From contig JAGPCT010000001.1 of NCBI GenBank assembly GCA_018057925.1, forward strand, positions 62,001 to 126,000: 64,000 nucleotides of DNA, given 5' to 3'. The notes under the pieces were generated by a model. The model ran no database searches. It had not been told where the DNA came from and saw only the letters and a program-made list of their open reading frames with translations. The stretch is from Saprospiraceae bacterium (lineage in GTDB: Bacteria; Bacteroidota; Bacteroidia; Chitinophagales; Saprospiraceae). Positions 47,930 to 56,670 of this stretch are shown here, in pieces (within the stretch, counting starts at the first letter, position 1; every line of letters starts with the position of its first letter). The position numbers were made by a program, and so were the translations under genes.

Positions 47930-48249
47930 ATTCCTACTTATCAGAGATTAAAATATTCAATTTACCCTGTAATTGATGAATTAATACAACTCTTATAAAT
48001 ATGTCCCCCGACGAATCTTTCAATTCATTTCAATATTCTTTGCATATCTTTCTTTTAACCCCAATTCAGTATTAGAAAATACTGTACAAATAAACGTTTA
48101 ATAATCAAAGTTTTAAGCAAATAATTGAAACAATTCATACATTGTAGCTTCCCACATTATCAGCATTATATGGATTTTTTCAAAACTTTTATTGCTGACT
48201 TCCGGTTTACATAGATATTACCTAATTCAAATAATTATTTCACTCAGAT
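47930..48249 (-). repeat. Intergenic region with a degenerate repeat copy (about 48050-48215)
   Basis: The 320-base gap holds a diverged copy of the dispersed repeat on the minus strand. AAACCGGAAGTCAGCAA, then TTTTGAAAAA, ATGCTGATAATG, GAATTGTTTCAAT and finally CTGAATTGGGGTT follow the order of the reference copy. The internal hairpin is lost. No gene was seen. Confidence 0.6.
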
Positions 48250-48918
48250 ATGAGCAACATAGTAAAAATAAAATCCATTGAACCAATCACACACGATGTA
48301 TATAGAATTAGAACTGAAAAACCGGATGGAATAGAATACAGACCGGGTCAAGCCGTAGATATATCAATCAATAAGGAAGGATGGAATGAGGAAATCAGGA
48401 CTTTTACTTTTACGTCTATACCAAGCGACAATTTTTTAGAATTTACGATTAAAACCTACCCTTCCCATAATGGTGTAACAAACCAAATAAGATCACTCAA
48501 AGCGGGAGATGAAATATTCCTTTATGATATATATGGCGACATTGAATATAAAGGTGAAGGAATGTTTATCGCCGGCGGTGCTGGAATTACTCCTTTTATT
48601 GCGATACTGAAAAATTTGGAACGTGAAAATAAACTAGGTCATAACAAATTATTATTTGCCAACAAATCAAAAGAAGATATTATAGATGAAAATCGTTTTA
48701 ACCAATTACTGGGTGAACGTTTTGTCAATATCTTATCCAATGATCAACGGCCCGGATACGTTCACGGATTTATAACGCCTGACCTTATCAAACAACATTC
48801 TGACAATCAAAACCAATTTTATTATTTATGTGGCCCGCCACCCATGATGGATGCTGTATTGGCGCACCTTACTTCATTGGGTATTAAAGAAGAAAATATA
48901 GTAAAAGAAGGATTCTAA
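48250..48918 (+). CDS. FAD/NAD(P)-binding ferredoxin reductase-like flavoprotein
   Basis: A 222-residue oxidoreductase of the FNR superfamily. The FAD domain has RPGQAVDISI and RTFTFTS. The NAD(P) domain has FIAGGAGITPFIAIL and ends with YYLCGPPPMMDAVLAHL. It lacks both an N-terminal globin (so it is not a full flavohemoglobin) and a ferredoxin domain. It could pass electrons from NAD(P)H to a separate partner such as a heme or iron-sulfur protein of this island. The partner is not identified. Confidence 0.88.
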   Translation: MSNIVKIKSIEPITHDVYRIRTEKPDGIEYRPGQAVDISINKEGWNEEIRTFTFTSIPSDNFLEFTIKTYPSHNGVTNQIRSLKAGDEIFLYDIYGDIEYKGEGMFIAGGAGITPFIAILKNLERENKLGHNKLLFANKSKEDIIDENRFNQLLGERFVNILSNDQRPGYVHGFITPDLIKQHSDNQNQFYYLCGPPPMMDAVLAHLTSLGIKEENIVKEGF

Positions 48919-49008
48919 TTTTTCAAAAATCCAAATTACTATTTTGCGTCTGTAAAGCGAGGTATTTTCAATTGTTCTTATAAAGGATATTACTTTAAAA
49001 TCGATAAA

Positions 49009-49058
49009 ATAAACGTCCGGAAACAAGAATTTTGCAAAATTGGACTTCAAACGTTTAT
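49009..49058 (+). promoter_or_regulatory. Nested dyad upstream of purA
   Basis: ATAAACGT (49009-49016) and ACGTTTAT (49051-49058) enclose a perfect 14-base palindrome AATTTTGCAAAATT at 49028-49041, with centres one base apart. GTCC/GGAC adds inner pairing. It may be an operator or an RNA hairpin between the flavoprotein and purA genes. Confidence 0.4.
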
Positions 49059-49186
49059 CCTATATAAGACGTGTATAATATTGGTTTTATGACAATTAAG
49101 AATTACATATTTCTTATATTTAGCTTTGAAAGCAAAATAACCAAATGATATAATATAAGGTTTTATCATAATAGGATAAATATTCT

Positions 49187-49194
49187 TACATTTG
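49187..49194 (+). promoter_or_regulatory. Bacteroidota -7 element for purA
   Basis: TACATTTG (TAnnTTTG) lies 18 bases before the purA ATG. Another match, TAGCTTTG, is at 49121-49128. Confidence 0.5.
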
Positions 49195-49203
49195 TTACCA
49201 TAA

Positions 49204-50487
<1,284 letters not shown>

Positions 50488-50503
50488 TTATGAAGTTGGA
50501 AAT

Positions 50504-50854
50504 ATGACTCAATTGAAAGATATCAAGTGCTTATATTGCCATCAAACTGAATTATTTCCAAAAAACTTAAACTCATCGAATTGGTTTAATATCGTTGAAC
50601 GCTGTAATCTTTGTTATCATACATATAATAAGAATGGGTTTTTCTGGCTATGCCTTTACATCTTTTATTTGATAAACACCTTAATTTTTTTCATTTTTTT
50701 ATTTGTATCTGCTTGGTTTTTTAAAACTTCGCTTTTAATCATAGCAATAGGTTGCATGGCGGCTCTTCTTCCCATTCTTCAATTAACCCGTAAATTGGCA
50801 ACAATACTTGGATTGTATGCTTATACCTTATTTTTTCGTAAAAATGATGTATAA
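50504..50854 (+). CDS. Small zinc-ribbon membrane protein
   Basis: A 116-residue protein. The N-terminal third has two CxxC pairs (CLYCHQTELFPK...ERCNLCYHTY), a zinc-ribbon layout. Two long hydrophobic helices follow (about 48-70 and 74-95), then a short basic tail. It lies 16 bases after purA on the same strand and ends 12 bases before the convergent accC gene. No family is recognised. Confidence 0.6.
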   Translation: MTQLKDIKCLYCHQTELFPKNLNSSNWFNIVERCNLCYHTYNKNGFFWLCLYIFYLINTLIFFIFLFVSAWFFKTSLLIIAIGCMAALLPILQLTRKLATILGLYAYTLFFRKNDV

Positions 50855-50866
50855 ACCAATTCTGTT

Positions 50867-52336
50867 TTAAGTCAATTGTCGCCATTGAGAAGGGCGTTCG
50901 ATATGGGTGGGATTTGACATTTGTCCATTGTCATATAGTTTAAAGGCAACAATAGCAGCAATCTTTCCTTCTTTTTCATTTATAACAGTAATAATATCCC
51001 TATTAAAAAATTGATCGACAAATGAAGTGTCAAAGTGCCCCGAAACAAATGCATCATGATTCATTACATATCGTCCAAAAGGCAGAGTTGTTTCTAATCC
51101 CCTGATATCATAATTATCTATCGCTTCCCGCATCAATTGAATAGCCTTTATTCTATTATCACCCCATACGATTAGCTTTGAAATCAAAGGGTCAAAAAAT
51201 ACGGAAACTTCATCTCCTTGCACATAACCACCATCTACTCTAACATGATCACTCTTGGGTTCCGAATAATGTTCTAGAACTCCGATAGAAGGCATAAAAT
51301 TATCAAATGAATCTTCGGCATATACTCGTAGTTCAATGGCATGTCCATGGATGTGCAGGTCATCTTGCTTAAAACCTAATACCTGACCCCTTGCAATATT
51401 AATTTGTTCCTCAACAAGATCCAACCCCGTAATAAACTCTGTAACTGGATGTTCTACTTGAAGGCGGGTATTCATTTCCAAAAAATAAAAATTCAACTGT
51501 TCATCGACAATAAATTCAACAGTCCCAACTCCTCTATATCCACACGCTTTGGCTGCATTAACAGCTGCCTGACCCATTGCCGCTCTCATCTCAGGAGTAA
51601 CAACAGAACTGGGCGCTTCTTCGACAACCTTTTGATGACGACGCTGTATTGAGCATTCTCTTTCAAACAAATGATACACATTCCCATGTTGATCGGCAAT
51701 AATCTGAATTTCTATATGTCGAGGTTTCACGACATACTTTTCTATCATCACTGCACCATCTTTAAAAGCAGAAATAGCTTCGCTAACGGCTCTATCATAA
51801 GATTCATCGAATTCTGAATCGTGAGTAACAACTCGCATACCCTTTCCACCCCCACCGGCAGCTGCTTTTATTAGAACAGGGTATCCTACTTGTTGAGCCG
51901 CATTTCGGGCGACAGTGCGGTCATTTATCAATCCAACTGTTCCCGGCACCATAGGAATATTAAATTTTTTAACCGCTTCTTTGGCTGCGAGTTTATTGCC
52001 CATTATCTTTATTGCCTCCGGTGTAGGACCAATAAATATGAGACCAGCTTTCTCCACCTGTATAGCAAAATCCTCATTTTCACTTAAAAATCCGTATCCT
52101 GGATGAACACCTTGAGAGCCCGACTTTAAAGCAATTTCGACTAATTTTTCCGCATTTAAATAAGATTCACTAAATACATTACTCCCAAGATACCAAGCTT
52201 CATCAGCTTCTCGTGTATGTAAAGCGTGCCTGTCCGCATCAGAAAATACCGCAACTGATTTTATTCCCAACTTCTTACAGGTCCTTATGATTCTAACAGC
52301 TATTTCACCCCTATTGGCAATGAGTATTTTATTCAT
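50867..52336 (-). CDS. accC: Biotin carboxylase subunit (acetyl-/propionyl-CoA carboxylase type)
   Basis: This ATP-grasp enzyme carboxylates biotin on a carrier protein. It has 489 residues: a pre-ATP-grasp domain (KILIANRGEIAVRIIRTCKKLG), a central ATP-grasp domain with GGGGKGMR and EMNTRLQVEHPVTE, and the biotin carboxylase C-terminal domain. About 40 extra residues at the end (from about 450) have no biotin site. No accB or carboxyltransferase gene is adjacent. It may be the fatty-acid enzyme or the alpha subunit of a propionyl-CoA-type carboxylase; the extra tail slightly favours the latter. Confidence 0.9.
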   Translation of the reverse strand: MNKILIANRGEIAVRIIRTCKKLGIKSVAVFSDADRHALHTREADEAWYLGSNVFSESYLNAEKLVEIALKSGSQGVHPGYGFLSENEDFAIQVEKAGLIFIGPTPEAIKIMGNKLAAKEAVKKFNIPMVPGTVGLINDRTVARNAAQQVGYPVLIKAAAGGGGKGMRVVTHDSEFDESYDRAVSEAISAFKDGAVMIEKYVVKPRHIEIQIIADQHGNVYHLFERECSIQRRHQKVVEEAPSSVVTPEMRAAMGQAAVNAAKACGYRGVGTVEFIVDEQLNFYFLEMNTRLQVEHPVTEFITGLDLVEEQINIARGQVLGFKQDDLHIHGHAIELRVYAEDSFDNFMPSIGVLEHYSEPKSDHVRVDGGYVQGDEVSVFFDPLISKLIVWGDNRIKAIQLMREAIDNYDIRGLETTLPFGRYVMNHDAFVSGHFDTSFVDQFFNRDIITVINEKEGKIAAIVAFKLYDNGQMSNPTHIERPSQWRQLT

Positions 52337-52355
52337 TCCTTATGATTATTTGTTC

Positions 52356-52363
52356 CAAATATA
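52356..52363 (-). promoter_or_regulatory. Bacteroidota -7 element for accC
   Basis: On the minus strand this reads TATATTTG, 19 bases before the ATG at 52336. A TTG (CAA at 52381-52383 on the plus strand) is 17 bases further out. Confidence 0.45.
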
Positions 52364-52566
52364 GTAAATACAACATTTACCAATTATCTAACTTTTATTT
52401 TGATATCTAAAATTATAAACAAATAAATATATTGTATTTTTTAATACTATGTAGATTAAATTATATTAATTACTTTATATATATTAAAATAATTTAATAT
52501 ATAAACATTAAAATCTAAAGAATAAAATTAAATGAAAAATGTTTTTATCCATTTTATTGAGGAGGT

Positions 52567-53349
52567 TTAACTTTTCAATATTTGCTTATTCATTAAATCG
52601 GAAAACATAAAAGCGGGTTTCATATCAAAATAAACATCTTCAATCTTAGCGATAGGTACTATACCTTGTACTGCATTGGTACAATAAGCTGATATAAACT
52701 GTTTACAACGTGTAGGCAAAATCGTTACCTCTTCACCCAATATGTTATTTTCCTCACAATATTCAATAACTACTTGTCTCATAACACCTTCTAAACATCC
52801 AGAATCAAGTGATGGCGTATAATGTCTTCCTTCATAATCTATGAAAAAAATATTGGATGAAATACATTCTACGATCTCACCTTTTTCATTTAAAACAATT
52901 AGATCGTCCAAATCTCTTTCTTGTCTTTCTATTGACAACAATACTTGTTCTGACTTAGCCAACAATTTGAAGTTCCCCAATCCTTTTGAATAAATGTTTA
53001 GAGATTTGGCTAAAGCAACATTATTTTTATGTATCTTCAAAATATTCAGAGAATTATCAAAATCACTTAAAGAAATCTGTATTATTGCCTGATTACTTTC
53101 CGGAAAATAAAGCCCACCACCATCTCTAATAACATTCAATCTTAATCTTCCACCAAAATGTTCCGGATAATAACTACTTAGAAATTCAGAAAAGTGAGTT
53201 CTTGAAAGCAAGTAATCAGGCATAACTAATTTAAGCTTATTTGCTGTTCTTAATATTCTCTCGTAATGTAGGTGAATCAATGGAATAGCCCCATCCACAA
53301 CCAACATTGATTCAAAAAATCCATCTCCGTACAATTGTCCTCTATTCAT
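52567..53349 (-). CDS. Class IV PLP aminotransferase (PabC/IlvE fold)
   Basis: A 260-residue PLP enzyme. Family features are GDGFFESMLV at the N-terminus, RLRLNVIRDGG, the probable PLP lysine in GLGNFKLLAKS, and NEKGEIVECISSNIFFI with the phosphate-contact residues. Length and the GDGFFE start are closer to aminodeoxychorismate lyase (folate synthesis) than to branched-chain aminotransferase. It lies 11 bases after mnmD and is probably co-transcribed with it. Confidence 0.85.
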   Translation of the reverse strand: MNRGQLYGDGFFESMLVVDGAIPLIHLHYERILRTANKLKLVMPDYLLSRTHFSEFLSSYYPEHFGGRLRLNVIRDGGGLYFPESNQAIIQISLSDFDNSLNILKIHKNNVALAKSLNIYSKGLGNFKLLAKSEQVLLSIERQERDLDDLIVLNEKGEIVECISSNIFFIDYEGRHYTPSLDSGCLEGVMRQVVIEYCEENNILGEEVTILPTRCKQFISAYCTNAVQGIVPIAKIEDVYFDMKPAFMFSDLMNKQILKS

Positions 53350-53360
53350 CTATTGCGTAA

Positions 53361-54023
53361 TTAAAGTTTATGTGCCCTGGTCATTTCTCGCTTACCTGGC
53401 GGACCGGGCAAAGATTCAACAACAAATCCTGCAGCTTTCAAATTCCTTTTTACATACCCTTTTGCACAATATGTCACTAAAATTCCTCCTTGAGAAAGCA
53501 TATTATAAAGATGTTTAAAAAAATCCTGTGTCCACAATTCCGGCTGGACTTCGGGTGCGAAAGCATCAAAATAAATTAAATCAAATGAAGTATTGGACTT
53601 AAATTCAAGGAAATCAATTTCAACCTTGTGGAGAAAAAAATTCTCTTGAATGCATGATGATTCATTCCATGGAGCTGCATGAATATCATTAAATTCACGT
53701 TCATCAACACTTTTACCAAATAACATATCCTTGAATTCCCTCAGATTTTCTATATCAATGGGGAATTTTTCCAAAGCAGTGTAATGAATAGTAGTATCTT
53801 TTGGTATAGATTTTAGTGTTGCCCAAGTATTAAGTCCGGTGCCAAACCCAATCTCAAGAAGGTGAATCGTTTTTTTTGTTTCCAGTGCCTTACATAACCC
53901 AGCCTCAATAAAAACATGATTGGTTTCAGTCAAAGCACCATGGCGTGAATGATATAAAGCATTAAATTGCCTTGAATAATAAGTAGGCGACTTATCTTCA
54001 GTAAGAACAACATCTTTGGTCAT
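53361..54023 (-). CDS. mnmD: tRNA (mnm5s2U34)-methyltransferase MnmD
   Basis: This enzyme adds the last methyl group to 5-aminomethyl-2-thiouridine in the wobble position of tRNAs such as Gln, Lys and Glu. It has 220 residues of the DUF752 methyltransferase fold. SPTYYSRQFNALYHSRHGAL, the SAM motif LLEIGFGTGLNTW, FDAFAPEVQPELWTQDFF and CAKGYVKRNLKAAGF are family marks. It is the stand-alone MnmD, without the MnmC oxidase domain. A tRNA-Gln(TTG), a probable substrate, is 0.5 kb away. Confidence 0.93.
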   Translation of the reverse strand: MTKDVVLTEDKSPTYYSRQFNALYHSRHGALTETNHVFIEAGLCKALETKKTIHLLEIGFGTGLNTWATLKSIPKDTTIHYTALEKFPIDIENLREFKDMLFGKSVDEREFNDIHAAPWNESSCIQENFFLHKVEIDFLEFKSNTSFDLIYFDAFAPEVQPELWTQDFFKHLYNMLSQGGILVTYCAKGYVKRNLKAAGFVVESLPGPPGKREMTRAHKL

Positions 54024-54047
54024 AAAAAAAATGCCGGAAAAACCGGC
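54022..54047 (-). terminator. Terminator whose U-run abuts the mnmD start codon
   Basis: GCCGG-AAAAA-CCGGC at 54033-54047. On the minus strand the hairpin is followed by a T-run that reaches the mnmD ATG. It ends the transcript of the small lipoprotein gene. Confidence 0.7.
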
Positions 54048-54106
54048 TTATTTCATTAATACAGGTGCTTTATAATCAATTGATAATCAACTATTATTAT
54101 AAATAA

Positions 54107-54259
54107 TTACTTATTAATTGACAACAAATTGGATAAACCAGTTGTAATCGAAGTGTTATAAGGGCATCCGTAACCTCGGTTACATGAAGTTGTACCAAAA
54201 ACTACCACTGCCATTATAAAAATAGCGATAATCTTTCCAAAATTTTTCTTGTTACTCAT
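54107..54259 (-). CDS. Small lipoprotein, 50 residues
   Basis: A 50-residue frame begins MSNKKNFGKIIAIFIMAVVV, a typical basic start plus hydrophobic core. A lipobox-like GTTSC follows at 22-26, so C26 would be lipidated. The mature part is only about 25 residues (NRGYGCPYN...). A TAACTTTG promoter element lies 24 bases upstream and a terminator downstream, so it is probably a real, independently expressed gene. No function is known. Confidence 0.65.
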   Translation of the reverse strand: MSNKKNFGKIIAIFIMAVVVFGTTSCNRGYGCPYNTSITTGLSNLLSINK

Positions 54260-54282
54260 GGTCTTTTATTTAATTGATGGTG

Positions 54283-54290
54283 CAAAGTTA
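54283..54290 (-). promoter_or_regulatory. Bacteroidota -7 element for the small lipoprotein gene
   Basis: On the minus strand this reads TAACTTTG (TAnnTTTG), 23 bases before the ATG at 54259. Confidence 0.5.
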
Positions 54291-54473
54291 ATATAAAAAA
54301 TAAGTTTTGTATTTTTCTAAAACGAAAAATTATAAATATTATTCACAAAATGGTAAATTTTATTTCCTTTTTTATTGAAATAAATACGTTTTTTATTCCA
54401 ATACAATTCAATAAATATATCAATCATTGATTATCAGCCTATTAAAATTTTTTAAAAATTCTACTGAAAAATG

Positions 54474-54503
54474 TTGTAAATTAGAACCTCTTCTTTATCT
54501 TTG
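54474..54503 (+). promoter_or_regulatory. tRNA-Gln promoter
   Basis: TTG at 54474-54476 and TATCTTTG at 54496-54503 have 19 bases between them, the full Bacteroidota consensus, 18 bases before the tRNA. Confidence 0.75.
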
Positions 54504-54521
54504 CAGCCGCTAATAGCAAAT

Positions 54522-54592
54522 TGACCGATGGTGTAACGGTAGCACAACAGATTTTGGTTCTGTTTGTCAAGGTTCGAATCCTTGTCGGTCAA
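54522..54592 (+). tRNA. tRNA-Gln, anticodon TTG
   Basis: A perfect 7-bp acceptor stem, TGACCGA with TCGGTCA, plus discriminator A. The anticodon arm ACAGA-TTTTGGT-TCTGT gives anticodon TTG (glutamine, CAA codons). The T arm has GGTTCGAATCC. The 3' CCA is not encoded. It is flanked by a consensus promoter and a terminator. Confidence 0.95.
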
Positions 54593-54596
54593 CAAG

Positions 54597-54625
54597 AAGA
54601 CCTTCCGCTGTGGAGGTCTTTTTTA
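54597..54625 (+). terminator. Rho-independent terminator of tRNA-Gln
   Basis: AAGACCTTCC pairs with GGAGGTCTT (one bulged T) and is followed by a T-run. It also lies at the 3' end of the convergent small membrane gene. Confidence 0.8.
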
Positions 54626-54745
54626 TTAACACCCCATGTAACCCAGCAACCAATAGGCAATAATAAATACGATAATGGTACCAACACAGCCACCACCCCA
54701 TTTCCATGCGGCAATTCCTGCTAAAACTGTTCTTAAAAAAGACAT
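54626..54745 (-). CDS. Very small glycine-rich membrane protein, 39 residues
   Basis: A frame of 39 residues starting MSFLRTVLAGIAAWKWGGGC and continuing into one hydrophobic helix (VGTIIVFIIAYWLLGYMG). The pattern of a basic/aromatic start, a GGGC turn and one helix recurs in small Bacteroidota proteins as I remember them. It is too short for most gene finders. It ends against the tRNA terminator. Function is unknown. Confidence 0.55.
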   Translation of the reverse strand: MSFLRTVLAGIAAWKWGGGCVGTIIVFIIAYWLLGYMGC

Positions 54746-54822
54746 AAATTTACTTTTAGATTAAAATGTTATACCAAATTGATTTATTAATAAGTCCAAC
54801 TTTCCCTAAATTCGAAATGGTC

Positions 54823-54836
54823 CTGATAGCTATCAG
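54823..54836. repeat. Perfect 14-base palindrome in the intergenic repeat region
   Basis: CTGATAGCTATCAG is a perfect inverted repeat in the 306-base gap 54746-55051. The same gap carries ATCCAATCGG (54880-54895), shared with about 840-885. Confidence 0.5.
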
Positions 54837-54895
54837 AATGATTGTCGTTTAAAATAATATTGTTGGGCTATTACGAATATCCAATCGGTATTATT

Positions 54896-55048
54896 TGAAC
54901 CCAAATTCCGCCTTAGACAACTGCGGAATCGATTTACGACTCGTAATCAATGGTTTCTGTAAACCATTGAAACGATTCGCACATCGGGATTAACCCTCAT
55001 AATCAGCATTATGCGGTTTTCAAAACCTTTATTGCTGAACTCGGGTTT
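54896..55048 (-). repeat. Dispersed ~150-bp repeat, well-preserved copy
   Basis: The reverse complement matches 29479-29628 closely, with the same perfect hairpin (CAATGGTTT / AAACCATTG). It begins 3 bases after the stop codon of the minus-strand gene at 55052, again directly behind a 3' end. Confidence 0.85.
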
Positions 55049-55051
55049 AAT

Positions 55052-56473
55052 TTATTCCCTTCGAATTATAATCATCTCACTGGTATTAAAGTCAGACTTT
55101 AACACAACTTCATTTTGTTTTTCCTTTTCATTAATCCACCTGATCGCACATGTATTAGGCGGAATGCTGCCAAGATTATCCGCATACAAAATCAAATAAT
55201 TATCCATTCCCTTGACAAGAGGTAAATATAAACGTATCGGCTCCTTTGTTATCAATTGCTTCTGCAAAATCCATTCCCCATTGAACTTCAAAGAGATTGT
55301 ATCATGATCAAACTCTTGATTATCATATACCTCTATCAACAGTTTTTCAACCTTGGTGCTAATACCTTTTGATTTATCGACAATCACTTTCCGGTGCTCA
55401 TCTTCTTGAGGCGCCTGCGTGACCTCTTTTACTTTCTCTTCTTCCTGAATAACCTGTGGCCTTATTACCTTATAGAAATGAGGCCTTTCAAAACCATAGA
55501 TATAATTGCCTCCGTATGATTTAATCCACTCATTGCCCCTTTCTACCACACCGGTACCATATTTATTGGTCGTCCCTGCCAGTTGAATATTATACATATA
55601 ATAACAAGAACCATATAATTCATACTCTTTTGGGGCGGATTGGTTTAATGCAAATTTTTCCAAATAGCCGATTTGCTTGCTTAGTACAGACTTTAATTCT
55701 TCATAAGCCATCGATTGAGATCTTGACATCTGAGCGATATTGAAATTATTTAAGGCAGTTTGAAGACTACGGGCAGACTTCAATAACACAGCATCAGCTT
55801 TTACGGCTTCAGTTATATTTTCATTTCGTAAAACATTAAACATTTGGTGAAGATCATTATTGTAATTGACAAACTGTACTATGAAACCCTTGTAAAAGGC
55901 ATCGTTCTTGTCAACCTTAGGTGACATTTTGACTACCAGCTCAGCCAATTCTTTTCTTTTAGCCTCATAATGATCATACTTAACCACACATGCATCCAAG
56001 ACAGCATAAATATTCTTTAGATTGGTCATCTTAGTCAAATCTGCATGGTCGATCAATGTCCCGATACTATATCTTTCTTTTTCAAGATCATCCAATATAG
56101 CCTTCATCTCTCCAATAATCTGATTCGCCTGTTTAGAATATTTGCCGGGTAAGGCATTGGATTCTTTTAAAGCTAAAGCATATAATTCATAAGGACTTAC
56201 GCGATAAAAAGAACCACTTTGGTCTTCAAAGATATTCTCCGGAAAATCTTCGTTTGAAAAAAGATTCAATTTATATTGAGGGAGATTTACATATTTGTTT
56301 ATTTCCTGATTATACAACTCAAGCAATCGATGAATAATCAACATACCGTGATCACTTTCATTTGCAAATAAAATATAATTATTAATTGCTTTGGTTTGTG
56401 AAATCTCATCTTTTTGTGCTTGTACATTAAATACTGAGATAATCAGAAAAATAGATAAAACCAAATACTTCAT
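55052..56473 (-). CDS. Secreted protein of unknown function with a conserved C-terminal beta domain
   Basis: A 473-residue protein from the ATG at 56473. The frame goes back to 56527, but only from 56473 does it begin with a clean signal peptide (MKYLVLSIFLIISVFNVQAQ). Residues about 25-330 are mainly helical. The last ~100 residues (KLLIEVYDNQEFDHDTISLKFNGEWIL..., LILYADNLGSIPPNTCAIRW, then VVLKSDFNTSEMIIIR) form a beta-rich domain seen at the ends of other Bacteroidota exported proteins. No role can be given. Confidence 0.75.
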   Translation of the reverse strand: MKYLVLSIFLIISVFNVQAQKDEISQTKAINNYILFANESDHGMLIIHRLLELYNQEINKYVNLPQYKLNLFSNEDFPENIFEDQSGSFYRVSPYELYALALKESNALPGKYSKQANQIIGEMKAILDDLEKERYSIGTLIDHADLTKMTNLKNIYAVLDACVVKYDHYEAKRKELAELVVKMSPKVDKNDAFYKGFIVQFVNYNNDLHQMFNVLRNENITEAVKADAVLLKSARSLQTALNNFNIAQMSRSQSMAYEELKSVLSKQIGYLEKFALNQSAPKEYELYGSCYYMYNIQLAGTTNKYGTGVVERGNEWIKSYGGNYIYGFERPHFYKVIRPQVIQEEEKVKEVTQAPQEDEHRKVIVDKSKGISTKVEKLLIEVYDNQEFDHDTISLKFNGEWILQKQLITKEPIRLYLPLVKGMDNYLILYADNLGSIPPNTCAIRWINEKEKQNEVVLKSDFNTSEMIIIRRE

Positions 56474-56670
56474 ATTTTCAATTGTTTTTGATTGACAGAT
56501 GATACCTTTGGCAATTATATGATTCATTATTGGAATAAAATAGCGTCATTAATTTTTCAAATTCACAAAATTAACGGAACTAATCAACTATAGTATCAGT
56601 TTTAAACTATTTTATACTTAAAACAAACATGCATTTAGTTGATCAATATAATTAAAAAATAAAATACATT

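Noticed and set aside
54521..54724. A 67-codon frame on the plus strand
   Set aside because: It runs through tRNA-Gln and its terminator and has no promoter of its own for an mRNA.
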